Assembly (NCBI RefSeq): GCF_024139115.2
Contig: NC_085140.1
Location: 433,689,240-433,753,239 of the forward strand
DNA: 64,000 nt
Direction: 5' to 3'
Origin: Armigeres subalbatus
Lineage: Eukaryota; Arthropoda; Insecta; Diptera; Culicidae
Part shown: one piece after another, positions 62,913 to 64,000 of the stretch
How positions within the stretch are numbered: the first letter of the stretch is position 1
How the letters are laid out: every line of letters starts with the position of its first letter
The notes under the pieces: model-generated
Told to the model about the DNA's origin: nothing
What the model saw: the letters and a program-made list of their open reading frames with translations, nothing else
The model's database searches: none
Position numbers and translations under genes: made by a program

Positions 62913-63143
62913 CGGGACCGCTTTGCAATTTGGGCGTAACTTATTTTGTAAACAAACATTGCTTCATGGATTCCGGAGAATGAAAGCGTTTTCATCCTAA
63001 ACTAATTCCCTTATCCGGTAGAGGAAAGCTTAATATGTCAGATCCATACCGTGGCTTCCTCATGAAATGCTTGTTTTAGCAGGAATTCGCATTCCAATGT
63101 TTGTTTACAAAATAAGTTACGCCCAAATCGCAAAGCGGTCCCG
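62913..63143. mobile_element. 231-bp MITE (CGGGACCGCTTTGC)
   Basis: Inverted ends of about 48 bases: CGGGACCGCTTTGCAATTTG through TTGTAAACAAACATTG. ATTT lies on both sides (62,909-62,912; 63,144-63,147), consistent with a 4-bp duplication. A second copy of the family is at 52,093-53,057. Confidence 0.8.
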
Positions 63144-63184
63144 ATTTGTTTTTCTAGTATCAAACTATTCATAAATTACTGTTT

Positions 63185-63560
63185 TTTGCCTTTCTCGTAC
63201 AACAAAGTTGTACCGAAAGGCTATCATTTCACTCCAAAAACGAACTTTTTATAGAAGTCTCGGAGATCTATGATGTTGTATACCAATCGACTCAGCTCAT
63301 TGAGCTGAACAAATGTCTGTCTGTCCGTGTGTATGTGTGTGTGTGCACACGAAAACCGAAAAACATTAGCCACTTTTTCATATAGTAATTCTTAACCGAT
63401 TTTCTCGCAATAAGTTGCATTCGACAGGGGACAAAGCCTTGTTGATCACTATTGAATTTGATAACGAAATACCATTGCGTTTAAAAGTTATTAAGAAAAT
63501 GGAATCGAACTACATAAGCGAAATATTAGGTTGGTGTCTTGGCTAAATGTGAGAAAGGCA
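63185..63560. repeat. Dispersed repeat TTGCCTTTCTC...GAGAAAGGCA with (TG)n
   Basis: Begins TTTGCCTTTCTCGTACAACA and ends AATGTGAGAAAGGCAGTATC, with a short inverted match GCCTTTCTC/GAGAAAGGC. It holds TGTCTGTCTGTCCGTGTGTATGTGTGTGTGTG and GACTCAGCTC. It looks like a high-copy mosquito dispersed element; class unknown. Confidence 0.5.
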
Positions 63561-64000
63561 GTATCACCACTTGGTGAATTAAGTTGGGTTTTTATTTGTA
63601 TGATTTATATTTTAACAATGAGAATGTATGGCAGTGAATGTTTTCTCGAAAATAATACCAAAAGCATGAGAAGCAGATGAATAATAAATTTAATGTTAGT
63701 AGCTCCTAGGAGGTACACCAAGGTAAATGATCTAGATAAAATGATTTCGGCAATCAGTAATCCAACCCAAGAAAAAAAGGAAGGAATGAATTGCCCCAGC
63801 AGGATTCGAATATCACTTCTCTCTACTCTATTCAAGCAGTTAATGTGTACCACTGATTACGAAATGGCTGATTACGAAACAAAGCCAAGACTCACATTTT
63901 TACCAAACGGTTGCTTTTACCAAATATGGAGAAATAAACTGTGCTAAACTGCTAAATATCTGGTAATGCGAAATCCTCGTCGGGTTTCATCAAAAAGCAG
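63561..64000. other. No gene recognised
   Basis: A+T-rich with two overlapping frames of about 83 residues on opposite strands, neither with a motif I recognise. Confidence 0.35.

Overview
The window looks like heterochromatin-like or intergenic DNA from a culicine mosquito, most likely Aedes. This is inferred from the repeat load and from R1-clade and RTE/JAM1-like non-LTR retrotransposons mixed with many miniature inverted-repeat elements (MITEs). I found no convincing host protein-coding gene, tRNA or rRNA gene. Almost everything recognisable is a transposable element, a relic of one, or a tandem array. Superfamily calls rest on termini, target-site duplications (TSDs) and translated motifs read by eye; nothing was searched against a database.

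Layout: 0-3.1 kb holds SINE-like scraps, a purine-rich block, a 107-bp MITE and a tRNA-like sequence. 3.2-7.0 kb is a decayed R1-clade retrotransposon (gag zinc knuckles, endonuclease, RT C-terminus) carrying a TTAA-flanked MITE and a GAA microsatellite. 7.0-9.5 kb is an RTE-like copy on the minus strand, broken by another 107-bp MITE. 9.5-11.4 kb has degenerate subrepeats and a second R1-clade fragment. 11.6-19.1 kb is one 7.5-kb composite element: CAC...GTG ends, a TTAT duplication, inverted arrays of 145-bp repeats in both arms, and an interior with a second RTE copy, a piggyBac-type transposase relic and a 24-bp minisatellite. 19.1-25.7 kb is mostly unremarkable sequence with an 11/10-bp minisatellite and an R1-type 3' end. 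25.7-32.3 kb is a 23-bp satellite array with a hAT-type MITE inside.

32.3-37.2 kb has a head-to-head pair of tRNA-like sequences, a long copy of the 107-bp MITE family and a retroelement-like 3' repeat tail. 37.7-39.6 kb is a third RTE copy. 40-46.6 kb holds a TA-flanked element, a Ty1/copia RNase H relic, and a Ty3/gypsy element whose pol end is split by two 97-bp MITEs and by a structurally complete, young, non-autonomous LTR retrotransposon (42,665-45,595). 47-50 kb is quiet. 50-64 kb is dense with nested TIR elements, including a 4.1-kb TA-flanked element containing a 2.2-kb element with a 9-bp TSD, which itself contains a 107-bp MITE.

The best candidates for something undescribed are: (1) a CCC(T/A)AGTAGCACA-ended family with 2-bp duplications, having identical-length 107-bp members and a 739-bp member that carries a tRNA-like sequence; (2) the 7.5-kb element with inverted tandem-array arms; (3) the non-autonomous LTR element whose interior keeps an open 33-residue repeat; and (4) the 9-bp-TSD element with arms built of 17-bp repeats. 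No gene set here forms a cellular pathway; the relations between features are insertion, nesting and array growth.
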